Assembly: GCF_026210795.1 (NCBI RefSeq)
Contig: NC_089431.1
Span: forward strand, 5,084,001 to 5,148,000
Direction: 5' to 3'
Length of the DNA stretch: 64,000 nt
DNA from: Rhizophagus irregularis
Taxonomy: Eukaryota; Glomeromycota; Glomeromycetes; Glomerales; Glomeraceae
In this document: in pieces, positions 34,170 to 45,031 of the stretch
Layout of the letters: every line of letters starts with the position of its first letter
Position numbering within the stretch: position 1 is the stretch's first letter
The notes under the pieces: model-generated
What the model was told of the DNA's origin: nothing
The model's database searches: none
What the model saw: the letters and a program-made list of their open reading frames with translations, nothing else
Position numbers and translations under genes: made by a program

Positions 34170-35727
34170 ATGGTCGATAATAAACTTTTACCGAAATTAT
34201 CACAAAATTTAATCGAAATGTTAAATGATGAAGAATATTACGATGTTACAATTGAAGTTGGTAATGATCCTAACGTAAAAATATTTCGTGCTCACATGGT
34301 AATTTTAAATTATCGTTCTCCTTATTTGAGAAGAATTTTGTCGACCAATAATAAAAAGAATAATGATGAAAATTTGACATATATTAAATTACCAAATGTT
34401 TCACCTGAATTTTTTCATATAGTATTAAAGTATGAAATATATTGTTTTCTTTTCTTTTCTTTTTTATTTTTTTGCTCTTTTACGTATCATTTAATTTAAC
34501 AACCGTTTTTATTTTACTTTTTTTTGTTTCAGATATATTTATGGGGGAATACTAACTTTTGAAAAATATGATACTTCCGATATCATAAAAATTTTGGTCG
34601 CCGCTAATGAACTTGGCCTTCAAGAATTAATTCCCTATTTGGAATCTTATTTAATTGAAAATAAAAAAAATGGGTTGGAAGAGAATTTTGATTTAATATA
34701 TCGAACAAGTTTTGAAAACGATTCTTTCTCAGAACTTCAAAAATATTGTACAGATTTAATTTCAAAAGAACCAAATAAAATATTTAGTTCATTAAATTTT
34801 TCTTCGATTCCAGAAAAAATATTAATTACAATCATTCAAAATAATAGCCTTCAAATGAGTGAGATTCAAGTTTGGGAACATGTGATTAAATGGGGACTCG
34901 CACAAAATCAAGAACTTCCTTCTGATCCTACAAATTTTTCTAAAGATGATTTCAATTCTTTAAAGATTACTTTACAACATTGTATTCCTTTTATTAGGTT
35001 CTTTAATTTAGATTCAAAAGAATTTTCAAAGAAAGTATTACCTTATAAAAAAATTTTACCAAAAGAATTATATAAAGATTTATTAGATTATTTTTTGGAT
35101 AATGATAGCAAAAAGTCGATACCTCGTATAATTAAAGAGAAAGAAATTTATTCAAAAAACATTGATTCTAAAATTATTACATTTCAGCACGCTGAATTAA
35201 TTACAAAATGGATTGATAGATTAGAAATTACAGATAAATTAAAAACTTCGTATGTATTCAAATCGTTATATCGTGATTCTCGTGATGGGTTAAGTGGATC
35301 ATTTAGATTTGATAAATTTTATGAAATCTGTAAAAATCAATCTCAAACATTATTAGTTATTAAAATGAAAAATTGTAACGAAATTATTGGAGGATATAAT
35401 CCAATTGAATGGAAATTTAATGATAGTTATGGCGTAACTAAAGATAGTTTCATATTTGCTTTTGGTGGCAAAGGTACTAAGCATCATATTATAAGTCGTG
35501 TAATTAATGAAACGAAAGCAATATATGGTAGTTTCTTTACCAGTTTTGGTCCATCTTTCGGTGATAAAGATTTGTATTTAAAAAAAAATAGTTATAATAA
35601 TGAATTAAAAGTTATTTGTAACAAAAATGATTATGAAAAGCATATTAGAAATACCAATAATTCATGTTTTGTAGAGGAATTTGAAGTATTTCAGGTCGTT
35701 CCGTTATCTAAATTCAACAAAAATTGA
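34170..35727 (+). CDS. BTB-BACK-TLDc domain protein, 484 aa
   Basis: Exon 1 is 34170-34429, intron 34430-34532 (GTATGA...CAG, 103 bp), exon 2 is 34533-35727; joined length 1455 nt. Exon 1 has one codon more than the paralogues (STNNKKNNDENL), and the split codon is Lys instead of Arg (LKYIYGG). BTB is about 1-101, BACK about 106-216 (EIQVWEHVIKWG) and TLDc about 300-475 (SYVFKSLYRDSRDG, GGYNPIEWKF, PSFGDKDLYL). The C-terminus runs past the usual FEVFQ end by about ten residues (VPLSKFNKN). The TLDc entry has a Lys/Gly-rich loop (FGGKGTKHH). The frame is intact. Confidence 0.93.
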
Positions 35728-36403
35728 TGTATGTATTTATCAAATAAAATAGAAGATTTTAAATATACGAAATAAATTGATCGAATCAATTAATGATAAG
35801 AAAAGAGAAGACCTATCGGGTGAAAATATTCCCGGTTTATGTAGATTTTTTCTTTATTAGGTCTTCACTTTTCTTTTAGGTATGTAGGTTGGGAGTGTAG
35901 GTTGTGTATGGACGAATGGACTGAATGGTGTGTTTCTTTTCATCCCACTTCTGTTATTCGTACCCTCTCCCTTATGTAATTGTTTATTTTTATATTTTAT
36001 ATTTTATATTTTATTTATATTTTATTTTATCATTAATTATATTAATTATTAGTTATAGTAATTCACATAAAAACATTTTAATAGAACTTAAATTTATTTT
36101 TTTGAAAGTACTTATATTTAAGCATAATTTTCATTTTTCAAGTAAATAAATGAAATTTTAAAGAATACATTTAAGAAAATAAAATAAATATTTCTAATTT
36201 CTCATTAATCGGCAACTGCAAACTAATGGTAAAGAGTAATAATTTCTCTCTCTTTTAACTCGAATCCCTTCTTGTTGAGTTAGTTTGTCATTTAACTTTC
36301 GAATAGCGCAGTAAAATTAATAAACCGCGCCGCTTAACTTTCATTTTTCAACGAATTGCGCAGTAAAGTTAATTAAACCGCTCCGCTTAACGTGATTGTA
36401 AAT
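35728..36403. other. intergenic, nothing recognised
   Basis: 3' flank of the BTB gene followed by AT-rich spacer. Related GCGCAGTAAAGTTAAT-type words repeat at about 36305 and 36358. Confidence 0.45.
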
Positions 36404-37193
36404 TAGGGATGGCAACGGTCACGGTCATTAACCGGTTATGACCAGTCATGACCGTGACCGATATCGGTCGGTCAAAGCCTTCTGACCGACCGTTTGACCG
36501 ATCCTTTAACCGACCCGCAACGTTTTTTATTAAAAAAGTGTGAAAACATTTTTTTTTTTTATGAAATTATTAATAAAAAAAAATTTAATAAAAAACGTTT
36601 TCATAACGTTCTATTAAAATAATTAAAAAAAACGTTGCGAAACTTTTTTTTATAAAATATTTTAAAAAAACATTTTCGCAACGTTTTCTATTAAAATAAT
36701 TAAAAAAACGTTGCGAAACGTTTTTTATTAATTACTTATTAAAAAACGTTGCGAAACGTTTTTATTATCAAATCACATATTACAGCTGATTTCATAATGT
36801 ACGCAAATTTTAAAGAACTCGGAATTATTCGGTAAAGCTCAAAATAAGATAAAATTATACCACCATTCTCGGAATAGTACTTCAAAATAAGCGTATAATT
36901 TTTATTTTATATCAAGCTTTACCGAATATTTCCGAGTCCTTTAAAATTTGCTAAGTGTATAAATTATTAAATTATCTATCTCTGATCATTAGTTCATAAT
37001 GTAGCTTAAGTAGAAGTGCAGAACATTAAACAATATATATTTAAAATCCCGCACATTATGAAATCAGCTGTAATAAGAAACACGGCGTTTAGATTCTTGA
37101 TAACCGACCTCTAATTTTGATAAGAAAGTTTATAGATCAGTCAAACGGTCGGTCAAAGGTTCTTGACCGGTTATGACCGACCATGACCGACAA
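36404..37193. mobile_element. hAT-like element of the TAGGGATGG/GGTCGGTC family, composite
   Basis: The left end TAGGGATGGCAACGGTCACG matches the ends of the 123-bp element at 56462. GGTCGGTC-rich inverted arms lie at about 36415-36520 and 37138-37193. The interior has several ACGTTGCGAAACGTTTTT direct repeats (36600-36760) and another inverted-repeat element (36778-37075). A right terminus of the CCATCCCTA kind is not seen, so it is broken or rearranged. No transposase is encoded. Confidence 0.55.
36778..37075. mobile_element. foldback MITE, 298 bp, nested
   Basis: 23-bp perfect inverted ends, 36778-36800 and 37053-37075 (TATTACAGCTGATTTCATAA...). A second inner inverted pair lies at about 36809-36838 and 36915-36951 (AAAGAACTCGG, ATTCGGTAAAGCT). 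It is non-coding and lies within the larger element at 36404. Confidence 0.7.
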
Positions 37194-38026
37194 GGTCTGT
37201 GTACAAGATAATGAAGATCTTATTACCTTTTTTGGATACTGACCGAAATTATCACAATTCTGGCCCTGAAAAAATGTGTAGTGAAAATTTTTTTTGGCTG
37301 CCCATACACTGCCCATACAAAAAATCAATTAACGTTCAAGGATAAGAGGTTCCGCATGTTTGTTATGATTTGTCCGAATTCGTTAAAAAGAGAACTTTAT
37401 CATGTTCTGTTACCCACGTACATATCTTGTAGAAATTTATTTCTTTCATAAAAACGCTTTTTTTTAATAAGGCACGTGATTTACTGATAATATTCCTCTT
37501 TTTTTTATATTAGGTGACAATATAATACCATTCAGAGCTTTTTTTTTTTAAAAAAAATAGTTAAGAAATCGTGTTAGAAGTATACTGATAAAAAAATGGT
37601 TATTCAAGATCACGGAAATCTTTTGTAATTATGTATTAATGAAAAGAGAAAGTAAAGGTATTATTATAAAAGAAAACATTAACATTAAATATAATGTTAT
37701 CAAAGACAAGACAGAAAATGTCTTTTTTCATTCAGTTATAAATAAATAAAAATAGTTATATATTTTATAGGCTCATCTAATTGAAATTAATTTCAAAGCC
37801 TTGTTTAGTCTTTCTGTCACATCAGCTCTTATGACTATTAGTAACCCCATAAAAAGTAATAGCTAATTGTTAAATCCTTAAAGGTCATCAGCAACAGCGT
37901 AAGTAAATTTACTCAAGAAACGAGAGATGATGTTAAATACAAGTTCCTTGATAAAAGGTCGAAATTATCAACCCAAGTGACGAATCTCTATAATCTCATG
38001 TACTATTAAACAAGAGTTATCAAAAT
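37194..38026. other. intergenic, nothing recognised
   Basis: AT-rich spacer and the 3' flank of the minus-strand DUF4419 gene. Confidence 0.4.
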
Positions 38027-38980
38027 TTAATGTAGAACTTTTATAGTAAAGTGTAATCCAGTATTAGTCGTAAATGGTACTTCAACTCTTCCATTAGGAA
38101 AGTCATCTGGAGTAAGTGAATCATTAACTAATTTTGTTCCATCTATTTTATATGGATAAAGAGCCGTCACCCATCCCGTAATAATACTTGGGCCAGAAAA
38201 AAAACTTTGTTTTGAAATTATTTTTGACCAAAATTCTTCATCAACATTGCCTTTATAGGTTTCAACCAATTTCCATACAACAGGGTCCAACCTATCCAAC
38301 CAAAAATCCATATCTAAGTCTAATTGACGTAATTGAACGACTTTCTCTTGTAATTTTAACCAATCTTCTAAAGTACCTTCAAGAGTAACTTTAGGAATTC
38401 CACAAGTAGCATAACATTTAAACGAAAAATATTCTTTAAGCATATCTAAAAGAACGATTCGACTAGCAGTAAGAGAATTTTTCGTTGTTGTAGAAAAATC
38501 ACATTCTAAAAGAGATTTTACATCAATTTTTTCTACAGCTTGATCAGTTTTCACAACTAACATATTTACTACTTCAGGCCAATTTCCCTCAAGGCGTGAA
38601 TTATTTTGAAACAAAATTCCATCAATAACAACACCAATCTCTTTTTTACCTTCATGATTAACAAAACGATAACGAAATTTTTCTGCATTATAATTAATAT
38701 GTTGACTTACTCCTTGTGCTATAGTTAACCAAATATCATCAGGAGTTAAGAGTAAATGTTGATGATTGTTGTAAGCATGAAAAATTGCAGCAGTTAAACC
38801 ATGAGAAGTCATCGTGTGTTTAAGTACGGATTTATTGATTGACGGAGGTTCATCGTAATCGACTGAAATGGCATGTACAGTTGTATTACGAAAATTCCGA
38901 GAAATATTATCATTTATTAAGATATGTTCTTTAAAATCATTCTCAAGATTAATTTTTTTAGTGAGGATTTGAGCGCTCAT
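38027..38980 (-). CDS. DUF4419-family protein, 317 aa
   Basis: Single exon with ATG at 38980. The sequence has the pattern of DUF4419 proteins: HGLTAAIFHAYNNHQHLLLT, then PDDIWLTIAQGVSQHINYNA, then FRYRFVNHEGKKEI, FSTTTKNSLTASRIVLLDM, a CGIPKVTLEGTLEDWLKL block, and FWSKIISKQSFFSGPSIITG followed by WVTALYPY. The biochemical function of the family is unknown to me. The protein stops at LHFTIKVLH, where I would expect more C-terminal sequence from the family, so the end may be truncated or lie in an exon I could not place. There is no signal peptide or membrane segment. Codon use is like the neighbours. Confidence 0.85.
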   Translation of the reverse strand: MSAQILTKKINLENDFKEHILINDNISRNFRNTTVHAISVDYDEPPSINKSVLKHTMTSHGLTAAIFHAYNNHQHLLLTPDDIWLTIAQGVSQHINYNAEKFRYRFVNHEGKKEIGVVIDGILFQNNSRLEGNWPEVVNMLVVKTDQAVEKIDVKSLLECDFSTTTKNSLTASRIVLLDMLKEYFSFKCYATCGIPKVTLEGTLEDWLKLQEKVVQLRQLDLDMDFWLDRLDPVVWKLVETYKGNVDEEFWSKIISKQSFFSGPSIITGWVTALYPYKIDGTKLVNDSLTPDDFPNGRVEVPFTTNTGLHFTIKVLH

Positions 38981-39680
38981 CTTTCTTGAATTTTCTTTTG
39001 AAAAATAAAAATGTGCGAAAAATAAGATATCTATTTAAATAAGATTTTAACGTGAAAATTCAACAACTTTTTTTGCTATTGTGGACACCATTAAATCTGC
39101 ACGTCGTTATTTGCAATAACATATTTGAGTATTTTAAATAAGATTGTAACGTGAAAATCGCCCATTTTTCATTGTTAAATCTGCACGTCCTTATTAAGTA
39201 AGAGGTTATTCAGTACTAGTACGAATTTGATCAAACCGATAGGCCCTGTTACCTTGATGCTTAAATAATGGTTATTTAGGCACCAATGTCCATCTAATCA
39301 TAATGGTTATTTGAACACCAATAGGACCTCGTAAAAAGGTAACAATACAGAGTTAACGTATAATGAAAAAAAAATAATCTGCACTATATCCTTCCTTTTT
39401 TAGATAATACCAGGCGGAATTACGCTAATAGTAAATGAGCGCCAATCTCTTGTTACCTATTTATACATTGATTCCTACACCGATTTCCATTTACCATAAT
39501 GGTTATTTGGACCATTTAATAATAAGTTATTTGAATATACAGTAATATATAAAAAAAATTTTATCAATTGTACGCGTACTGGTTTTCAAACATATAATAT
39601 CGTTATTTGTAAGAACAATAATCACATGATCAGTTACAGTAAAGTAATCAAATGATTTATTATTTCAATTTAAACGTACG
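38981..39680. other. intergenic, nothing recognised
   Basis: AT-rich, with recurring AATGGTTATTT(G/A) words (about 39266-39520), probably old repeat debris. Confidence 0.4.
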
Positions 39681-39953
39681 ACCTGGAAAACTATATATAA
39701 AGGTTACCGCCAAAAAATCAAAAAAAAATAGGAGTGAGAACCATAATATGATTGGTTGTTTTGCTGTTTACTCACATGTTTCTATTTCAAATATAGTAAT
39801 AGGGCCAAGAAAGGAAAGATTTTCACAAAAAAATTCTTATTGTTGCGAACCAACACGTGACTTTTACTAATTAATTTGGCGGTGACCTTTTTGAAAATTA
39901 ATTATAGCCTCGAATCATGTTTGGCGGTAACCCCTATTAGAAGTTTTCCAGGT
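39681..39953. mobile_element. non-autonomous element with 34-bp inverted ends
   Basis: 39681-39714 and 39920-39953 are inverted: ACCTGGAAAACT, a variable 9-nt centre, then GGTTACCGCCAAA. A third inverted copy of the inner part (TTTGGCGGTGACCTTT) is at 39875-39890. The interior frame (39652-39870) crosses the left arm and is not a gene. No target duplication is clear. Confidence 0.65.
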
Positions 39954-41219
39954 CCTGCTGGAAAATCATGTGATTTTCGTAAATAATTTTGATTATCAAA
40001 TTACGCTTTCTATTATGTATGTAATTAAGCATTCGAGGCGTAACAATCGTAACATGTATTAACACATGGTTGTGTACAATTTTTTAATAAAATCATACGG
40101 ATCAGAAGTTTTTAATCTATTTGAAAAAAATGAGCTGAAACTGATTATGCACGATACATTCGACACATATTGTCTATAATATTTATAAAATACTGTAAGT
40201 CTGAATGAAATATTTATCTTACAAATCTGTGCTATGAACAATATTTCTTGAATATCATTTGAAGTGTTAGCTCTTGAATCATTTTAGCCAGCTATGATTG
40301 ATAAATTTTGTACTTTATTATCAACATTTATTTTCAAGGCGGTACACCACATTTATGGCTAAAAAAATTTATTTGTGAATAAATTATGAATATTATTTAT
40401 TCTCGTTCCAAAACTATAAACATTTTTGTTTTTTACAAATATATGTGATTGAATATATAAATTTTCTTTAATTTCTCATTTTCTTTATAATTTTATTTCA
40501 TAAACATATCAAGAACAAAGACTTATTTTTGAGGAACCAAATCTTGTAGAGTTCTGCTATAAAGATAATCATCCGTAATTACAGCTAATAAATGGTTAAA
40601 TCGTTATTATAACACTGGTTATTTCCTTATCTCGAATTTCTTTATAAATAGAAATCTATAAAATTGTCTTCACTTTTATATTGTAAATTTGATGATATAA
40701 TCAATTTGAACTTTGAAGTCTGTGAAATTAAAATTTCTAAAGTTTCTTAATTTAAAATATCCTGTAATTTTTTTTTTATTGTATTATACGATATCACTTT
40801 TGGACGTACTTTTCAAAATGCTTAATCTATTATTGCAATATTTTATTAAAAAATTTATTCCGCAAATTCATTGTAACTCAAATATTACAAAAGTCGATAA
40901 TAAAATCTTGTCGTTTTCTTTTAAGAATAAAAAAAAAGATAAAAATATTTTTAATATTTTAATTATTTAAGTAGAAAATGAGCAAAAGAATTTAAAAGTA
41001 AATATTCGGCTATATTATTATACCTAAAATGTAAGAATTTGTTATAGTGATTATAAATTTTCCAAAAAGTAACTGCCATTTATTCATTATTATAGATTAA
41101 ACATGTTACTTATCTCGACCTTTTACTTTCTCAAATTTGAATCTCGATCATATTTTGCTGCGCCTCAACGTTGGTCAGGTGATGATAACTTTTTTAAAGA
41201 CTCAGCTAAGAGATGGTAA
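39954..41219. other. intergenic, nothing recognised
   Basis: AT-rich spacer. The frames at 40059-40241 and 40713-40970 are low-complexity and not called. Confidence 0.4.
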
Positions 41220-41484
41220 CAGGGACGATGATTTTTTGCGGCGGTATAAAGTAAATTTTGTGTGTGATAAAAATAAATTTTGTGAAATTTTGTGATTTGG
41301 CCAGAATTATGCAAGGTTGGCCAACATTACTATTCGTAAATTCTGGCCAAATTTAGTGTCTGCCGGAATTATAATGATTTCAAATCCTAAATCAGGCCAA
41401 AAACTTGAAAATTATCAACATTTTTATAACCAAATTTTGTGATTTTCTGTGAAATTCTGTGATCACAAAAAATCATCGTCCCTG
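41220..41484. mobile_element. hAT-type MITE, 265 bp, with 8-bp target duplication
   Basis: Ends are CAGGGACGATGATTTTTT in inverted orientation, and a perfect 8-bp target repeat GATGGTAA lies at 41212-41219 and 41485-41492. The interior holds inverted TTTGGCCAGAATTA/AATTCTGGCCAAA words and repeated AAATTTTGTGA, and no coding capacity. The CAGGG ends and 8-bp repeat assign it to hAT. The perfect repeat suggests recent insertion. Confidence 0.9.
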
Positions 41485-41779
41485 GATGGTAACGATATTT
41501 TATTAAAATATTCCGCGTTTTTTTTATTCAATTATGAAATTTATTAAATGTTTGCCATAAATATAAACGAAATGCTGTGAGATAGTCTTTTATTATTATA
41601 ACCGGCGGCTAATCAATAAATAAGAAGAATTAATATTAAATAGTAGTAATAGGTCAAGAAATATAATGATAAATATACCTAAATCTCGTGATATCACACT
41701 AGAATTTTCTATATTAAATAATAATTTTGTGTTAAAGAAAAAAGAAATACAATCTGCTCGAAATTCACTGAAAAATAGT
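41485..41779. other. intergenic, nothing recognised
   Basis: Short AT-rich spacer between the MITE and a BTB remnant. Confidence 0.4.
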
Positions 41780-42040
41780 TTGATATACAATTGAAATTGA
41801 TAATAAGTATAATAATATTTCGTGCTCAACAAATATATTAAATTGTCATTTACTAGCCAAAATTTAAATAATTAAAAGGAAAAATGGTAAAACTTTTAAA
41901 TTACTAAATATCTTGACCGAAATTTTTAGTGTAAGAAAGAGCATAAAAAAAAAATAATTGTTTTTTATTCGCTAAATATATCTTTAGCCTACAAACGTTT
42001 ATTAATTTAACACATTTATAGAGGAAGGCTTTTCTTGGAA
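41780..42040 (+). pseudogene. degraded BTB fragment spanning the intron site
   Basis: Traces of the BTB exon (ATATTTCGTGCTCA, CTTTTAAATTACTAAATATC, GAAATTTTTAG), an AT-rich intron-sized gap and the start of exon 2 (TTTATAGAGGAAGGCTTTTC). It is heavily decayed. It stands just before the intact gene at 42248 on the same strand. Confidence 0.55.
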
Positions 42041-42247
42041 GTGTATAACCCATAAAGATACTGTAAATTATTAAGCCCAACCAATAGAAAATCTAGTTCT
42101 GGATCATGTGATCGTGACGTCACGACTGCCACGTGTTAAATCCTGTTAAATGTTAAATAAGGATTAATCGACTAACCTTGTGCTCGAAAATAAAGTATAT
42201 TTAAGGGTTGAAAATTAGGTTTTTTTTTGGAATTCTCATTTTCTATA

Positions 42248-43754
42248 ATGGATGATACTAAACTTTTGTCGAAATTGTCACAAAATTTACTCGAAATTTT
42301 AAACGATGAAGAATATTATGATATTACAATTGAAGTTGGTAATGATCCTAACGTAAAAATATTTCGCGCTCATATGATAATTTTAAATTATCGTTCTCCT
42401 TATTTGCGGAGAATTTTATCAACTAATAAAAAGAAAAATGATGGTATTTTGAACCATATTATATTGCCAAATATTTTACCAGAAATTTTTCAAATAATCT
42501 TAAGGTATTAAAGAATTAACGAATAATTTTAAAATTTTGTTATTATATTTCTAATTTTATTGTCGTTTTTTACTTAGGTATATCTATGGAGGAACAATTT
42601 CTTTAAAAGAATATAATATTACCGATATTATTAAAGTCCTAATTGTTGCTAATGAACTTGGCCTACAAGAATTAATACGTTATTTAGAATCCTTTTTGAT
42701 TGAAAACCAATCAAACTGGATGGAGCAAAATTTTGATTTGATATATCAAACAAGTTTTGAAAATAATTCTTCACTAAGACTTCAAAAGAATTGTACTGAT
42801 TTAATTCTAAAAGAACCAAATAAGATATTTGATTCTCCAAAATTTTCTTCAATCCCAGAAAATCTTTTGGTTGCGCTTATTCAAAATGATAATCTTCAAA
42901 TGGGTGAAATTCAAATTTGGGAACATGTGATAAAATGGGGACTTTCTCAAAATCCAGAACTTCCATCTGATCCTACAAATTTTTCAAAAGAAGATTTCAA
43001 TAATTTAAAGAATATCTTACGACAATGTATTCCTTTTATTAAATTCTATAATCTGGATTCAAAAGAATTTTCACAAAAAGTATTACCTTATAAGAAAATT
43101 TTACCAAAAGAATTACGTGAAGATTTATTAAATTACTTTTTGAATAATGATAGAAAAAAATCAGTACCTCGTATGCTTAGTGATGGCCATTCAACAAAAA
43201 TTAATTCTGAAATCATTACATTTCAACATACTGAATTAATTTCAAAATGGATTGATAAATTAGAAATTAAAGAAAAGTTGATATCTTCTTATGAATTCAA
43301 ATTATTATATCGTGACTCTCGTGATAGACCTATTGAATTACATAATAGATTTGAAAATTTTCATAAAATTTGTGATAATCAATCTCGTACAGTAACAATT
43401 ATTAAAGTTGAAGACAGTAATGAAATTCTTGGAGGATTTAATCCGATTAAATGGAAAACTGACGGTAATTATGGTGTTACTAAAGATAGTTTTATATTTA
43501 CTTTTAATAATGATGGTATTGAAGATTATATATTAAGTCGCGTAAAGAATGAAAAGAAGGCTATATTAAATTGTTCTATGTATGATGGTTTCGGACCATT
43601 ATTTGGTGACAAAGATCTGCTTTTATATCAAACTTTTGATAATGAATTAAAAGTTAGTTGTGAAAAAAAGGATTATGAGAAGCGAATCAGAAAAATCAAT
43701 GATTCACGTGTTTTAGAATTTGAAGTATTCAAAGTTCAAATTGTGTATTTTTAA
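42248..43754 (+). CDS. BTB-BACK-TLDc domain protein, 477 aa
   Basis: Exon 1 is 42248-42504, intron 42505-42577 (GTATTA...TAG, 73 bp, the shortest in the family here), exon 2 is 42578-43754; joined length 1434 nt. The ATG at 42248 (MDDTKLLSKLSQN) aligns with the paralogues. BTB is about 1-100, BACK about 105-215 (EIQIWEHVIKWG) and TLDc about 290-477 (LLYRDSRDRPIEL, GGFNPIKWKTDGNYG). GGYNPIEW is GGFNPIKW here, and the glycine-rich PSFG motif is PLFG. The linker is short (NNDRKKSVPRM). A TATA-like AGTATATTTAAG lies about 55 nt upstream. The frame is intact. Confidence 0.93.
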
Positions 43755-45031
43755 AATTTATAAAATAATTAATATTTGTAATTGATTAATGTTTTAATAT
43801 AAAGATCTATGTTGGAATATATAAATAAAATTTATTGTAATGGCCGGAATTTACATTGTCATGCGAAAGAAGCTGCCACCTTCTCTCCCGACAAGTAGTA
43901 TAAAATAAATTTGATAATACAAAAGAACTTTATTAAATAAATATCATTGCTATAATTTTACATCATTATATAACCATTGGTTCACTCCATTATTAATGTT
44001 CATCACCATGCGGTAATACGAGTTTCATGTTTACTTGATCGTCATGTGATGATCATTGGGTTATTTCAATATTTTTACATCATTGTAAATTATGGCACTA
44101 CAACATCTATATAATTAAAAAAGTTTGATGGTATTTAAATTATAAATTAATTTTGAATTGTGTAACGCATGATTTATGGTCGATTGAGTTAGTGTAATAA
44201 ACGGCAATCATTTTCGTTGCGATTTTTCGTTGACATTGATGATATCATACTTAAATTACGAAAAATTTAAAAAATTTAAGGAATTTTTTACGCTACAGAT
44301 TATTTCATGAATGCATAATGGCTCAAGTTCATTGATCCCGGTGCGAAGAAACTGAAGCAACTAATATAAATAATCAATCGGAAGATATTATTTATAGGCA
44401 ATAAAAAACGAATACATAATATTAGATCTAATCATTTTTTTTTTGAAATCTATTACAAATTTTAAACGAACTTGGAATGACTAACAATAAGAAATAATGA
44501 AATGGGTTGACAATATTTTTGAAAAATCCACAAAGCAATCAAAGAATGCATAAAGAGTTTACAAACCATAATAATTTAATATTAATAATAGATGAAGAAG
44601 TTTTAACAAAACAAGTGAAAAGAACTTGAAAGAAGTTTGATACCTCGCACTCGCTCAATAATATATTAACTTGGAATATATTTTTAGAGCCTAGTTTGAG
44701 TTTTAGATTCTCTTATTACTAGAAACTTTAAACATTTGAAAACGGATGGAACAATACTTTTGCTGCTTGATATTCTTTTTCAAAACTTCAATTTTTTTTA
44801 ATTCTTTATTAAACTTATTTATTATACATAATTGCGTCCAATTAATACGTGTTATACTTTCACATATTAAGTCAAGATTCGATGATAGTTTATTGGAATT
44901 TCGTATTATGATATCATTTGTCTCTGTTAACATTTTATGTATAACATCCAAGAATGCTCTACCTTATCATATTTTAAAGAAACTTTAAGTAAATATTTAT
45001 TTCAATACATGAAAAATATAATTTCGATAAT
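43755..45031. other. intergenic, one doubtful open frame
   Basis: An 82-codon frame at 44703-44951 (minus; MDVIHKMLTETND...) and an overlapping plus-strand frame are both unrecognised. Otherwise the stretch is AT-rich. Confidence 0.35.

Noticed and set aside
37137-37328. 63-codon minus-strand frame
   Set aside because: Overlaps the arm of a repeat element (RSRTFDRPFD comes from GGTCGGTC words).
44703-44951. 82-codon minus-strand frame with a plus-strand mirror frame
   Set aside because: No family features, and both strands are open here, so it is likely chance.
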